From NCBI GenBank assembly GCA_913044085.1, contig CAJWNW010000086.1, positions 1-6,967 on the forward strand: a DNA stretch of 6,967 nucleotides. The letters run 5' to 3'. Positions within the stretch are counted from its first letter, which is position 1. Each line of letters begins with the position of its first letter. This DNA is from an uncultured Flavobacteriaceae bacterium. Lineage in GTDB: Bacteria > Bacteroidota > Bacteroidia > Flavobacteriales > Flavobacteriaceae. Positions 6,363-6,967 of the stretch are shown in pieces. A model generated the notes under the pieces. That model was not told where the DNA came from, did no database searches, and was given only the letters and a program-made list of their open reading frames with translations. The position numbers and the translations under genes were made by a program.

Positions 6363-6967
6363 TTAAAATTCATCAGTGACACAACCCTTTGACGCTGAAG
6401 ACACTGTTTTTGCGTATTTATAAAGCACACCTCTGGAGACCTTAAGTTTGGGAGTTTTCCATTGGGCTTTTCTGTTTTGTAATTCTTCTTCGGAAACATC
6501 GAGTGTAATGCTGTTGGTTTCAGCATCAATTGTTATGATATCACCATCTTTAACAAGGGCAATAGTACCCCCTTCTTGTGCTTCAGGCGTAATATGGCCA
6601 ACTACAAATCCGTGAGTTCCTCCAGAAAAGCGTCCATCAGTAATTAGAGCAACATCCTTTCCTAATCCAGCTCCCATGATGGCAGCTGTTGGTTTGAGCA
6701 TTTCAGGCATTCCTGGACCGCCTTTTGGGCCTTCATAACGAATTACAACAACATCTCCTTTTTTGACCTTACCGTCACGAATGCCATCATTGGTTGCATA
6801 TTCACCGTCAAAAACTTTGGCCTTACCCTTAAATTTCAAGCCTTCTTTTCCTGTAATTTTAGCCACGCTTCCTTCAAGCGCTAAATTGCCATATAGCATT
6901 CTTAAATGTCCTGTAGACTTTATAGGTTTATCTATGGGCTTGATGACATCTTGACCTGCTGTTAATC
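6363..6967 (-). CDS. ilvD: Dihydroxy-acid dehydratase, C-terminal part (5' end beyond window)
   Basis: This is the last 200 residues of the iron-sulfur enzyme that dehydrates 2,3-dihydroxy-3-methylbutanoate and its isoleucine-pathway homologue to the 2-oxo acids. The frame stays open to the right edge: upstream of the internal Met codon at 6897-6899 it reads DVIKPIDKPIKSTGHLR, typical IlvD sequence, so that Met is not the start. Conserved C-terminal motifs are LYGNLALEGSVAKITGKEG, RYEGPKGGPGMPEML, ALITDGRFSGGTHGF and VGHITPEAQEGG. The full family length is about 560-615 residues, so some 360-410 residues, including the cluster-binding cysteines, lie outside the window. The related sugar-acid dehydratase Edd shares the fold, but the motifs and the place directly ahead of ilvB make IlvD the clear choice. 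It is the first visible gene of the ilv operon. Confidence 0.97.
   Translation of the reverse strand, partial: LTAGQDVIKPIDKPIKSTGHLRMLYGNLALEGSVAKITGKEGLKFKGKAKVFDGEYATNDGIRDGKVKKGDVVVIRYEGPKGGPGMPEMLKPTAAIMGAGLGKDVALITDGRFSGGTHGFVVGHITPEAQEGGTIALVKDGDIITIDAETNSITLDVSEEELQNRKAQWKTPKLKVSRGVLYKYAKTVSSASKGCVTDEF

Noticed and set aside
6363..6899. ilvD as a complete 178-residue gene starting at the Met codon at 6897-6899
   Set aside because: The frame continues upstream with typical IlvD sequence to the window edge, so this Met is internal and the gene is cut by the window, not truncated in the genome.
1..6967. A mobile element, CRISPR array or defence system somewhere in the window
   Set aside because: No transposase, integrase, terminal inverted repeats, regularly spaced repeats or nuclease/helicase genes are present. 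The window is filled by housekeeping genes.

Overview
The window is an ordinary piece of chromosome that looks like a member of the Bacteroidota, most likely a flavobacterium. The DNA is AT-rich. Gene starts are preceded by A/T-rich sequence with no clear Shine-Dalgarno motif. The one useful intergenic gap holds two copies of the Bacteroidota-type -7 motif TAnnTTTG. The organism assignment is an inference from these traits and from the protein types. All seven recognisable genes lie on the minus strand.

Reading in the direction of transcription (right to left), the first and largest block is an isoleucine/valine biosynthesis cluster. It runs ilvD (3' end only; the gene enters from the right edge), ilvB, ilvN, ilvC and ilvA. 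The gaps between genes are 11, 11, 15 and 17 bases, so it is almost certainly one transcript. IlvA deaminates threonine to 2-oxobutanoate. IlvB with IlvN makes acetolactate or acetohydroxybutanoate. IlvC reduces and isomerises these to dihydroxy acids, and IlvD dehydrates those to the 2-oxo acids. The final transaminase (ilvE) is not in the window. The operon promoter and any leader or attenuator would lie upstream of ilvD, beyond the right edge.

A 136-base AT-rich gap (1157-1292) separates ilvA from the next unit. It holds a small inverted repeat that could be a weak terminator, two TAnnTTTG promoter-like elements and a 12-base direct repeat. It is followed by a small DUF3817 membrane protein gene. 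After 18 bases comes a YbdG-type mechanosensitive channel gene of the MscS family, whose 3' end runs off the left edge. These two form a probable membrane-protein operon.

I found no mobile element, CRISPR array, RNA gene, phage gene or defence system, and nothing that amounts to a new system. The most sequence-specific curiosity is that the long-form (class II) IlvC lacks two of the positively charged NADPH-loop residues of the E. coli enzyme.
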